Origin: Streptomyces sp. CB02058
Lineage (GTDB): Bacteria; Actinomycetota; Actinomycetes; Streptomycetales; Streptomycetaceae
Length of the DNA: 64,000 bases
Assembly: GCF_001905505.1 (NCBI RefSeq)
Contig: NZ_LIPG01000001.1
Span: forward strand, 1,527,764-1,591,763
Reading direction: 5' to 3'
Below the pieces are notes generated by a model. It had not been told where the DNA came from. It did not search any database and saw nothing but the letters and a program-made list of their open reading frames with translations. The position numbers and the translations under genes are program-made. This document shows positions 63,930-64,000 of the stretch, in pieces. The first letter of the stretch is position 1; each line of letters begins with the position of its first letter.

Positions 63930-64000
63930 ACTCAGAACCTCTGATAAAGTCGGGTCCGCCGAAAGGCAAAGGCCACTCCACAGGCCGCCGGAATCAAATT
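63930..64000 (+). promoter_or_regulatory. Probable promoter/leader of an rRNA operon running off the right edge
   Basis: CTCTGATAAAGTCGG followed by CCGCCGAAAGGCAAAGGCC resembles, from memory, the start of Streptomyces rRNA-operon leaders, with TAAAGT (63945-63950) as the -10. No rRNA sequence is inside the window, so this is provisional. Confidence 0.45.

Noticed and set aside
63733..63981. 82-residue minus-strand frame at the right end
   Set aside because: It overlaps the rnj 3' end, the terminator and the rRNA-like promoter, and has no family resemblance.

Overview
The window is a very GC-rich stretch of high-GC Gram-positive chromosome with the gene content of a Streptomyces core region. 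The signs are strong third-position G/C bias, many GTG and some TTG starts, GGAGG-type ribosome binding sites, and the block dxr / site-2 protease / ispG, proS, rimP-nusA-ylxR-infB-DUF503-rbfA-truB, ribF, a type VII (ESX) secretion locus, rpsO-pnp, dapB-thyX-dapA and RNase J. I see no insertion sequences, prophage, CRISPR array or tRNA gene. Most genes are ordinary housekeeping genes; the surprises lie in leader regions and in proteins with broken active sites.

Layout. 1-7.9 kb: the tail of a PucR-type regulator, a 35-bp tandem repeat, an aldehyde dehydrogenase, a secreted HNH-nuclease-like protein, a small secreted peptide, a long acyl-CoA dehydrogenase, an EPSP-synthase paralogue and a lipoprotein. 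8-17.4 kb: MEP isoprenoid genes dxr and ispG flanking a site-2 protease, two GNAT acetyltransferases, proS, then on the minus strand a kinase-fold protein and two ferritin-like/DUF4439-type proteins. 17.6-24.6 kb: the rimP-nusA-ylxR-infB-DUF503-rbfA-truB transcription/translation/ribosome-maturation block. 24.9-31.7 kb: a 1188-residue protease-like plus STAND-like protein, ribF, an XdhC-family protein and a secreted metalloprotease.

31.7-37.8 kb is a complete oligopeptide ABC importer operon on the minus strand. 38-53.5 kb is an ESX-type type VII secretion locus: a proline-rich MinD-like ATPase, an unknown gene plus eccE, eccB, mycP, two WXG100 substrates, a DUF397 gene, eccC and eccD, arranged in alternating orientations. 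53.6-63.8 kb holds rpsO, pnp, an M16 peptidase, dapB, membrane proteins, thyX, dapA and rnj. The last 60 bases resemble the promoter and leader of an rRNA operon.

The best candidates for undescribed biology are: (1) three chained micro-ORFs with ATGA overlaps in the infB leader; (2) the 1188-residue protein, which combines a protease fold lacking its Asp and Ser with a P-loop whose Lys is Arg; (3) an EPSP-synthase paralogue with Ala at the position of the glyphosate-contact Gly; (4) an aminoglycoside-phosphotransferase-fold pseudokinase; and (5) strong hairpins placed in leaders or in coding starts (pnp/M16, rnj, esx).
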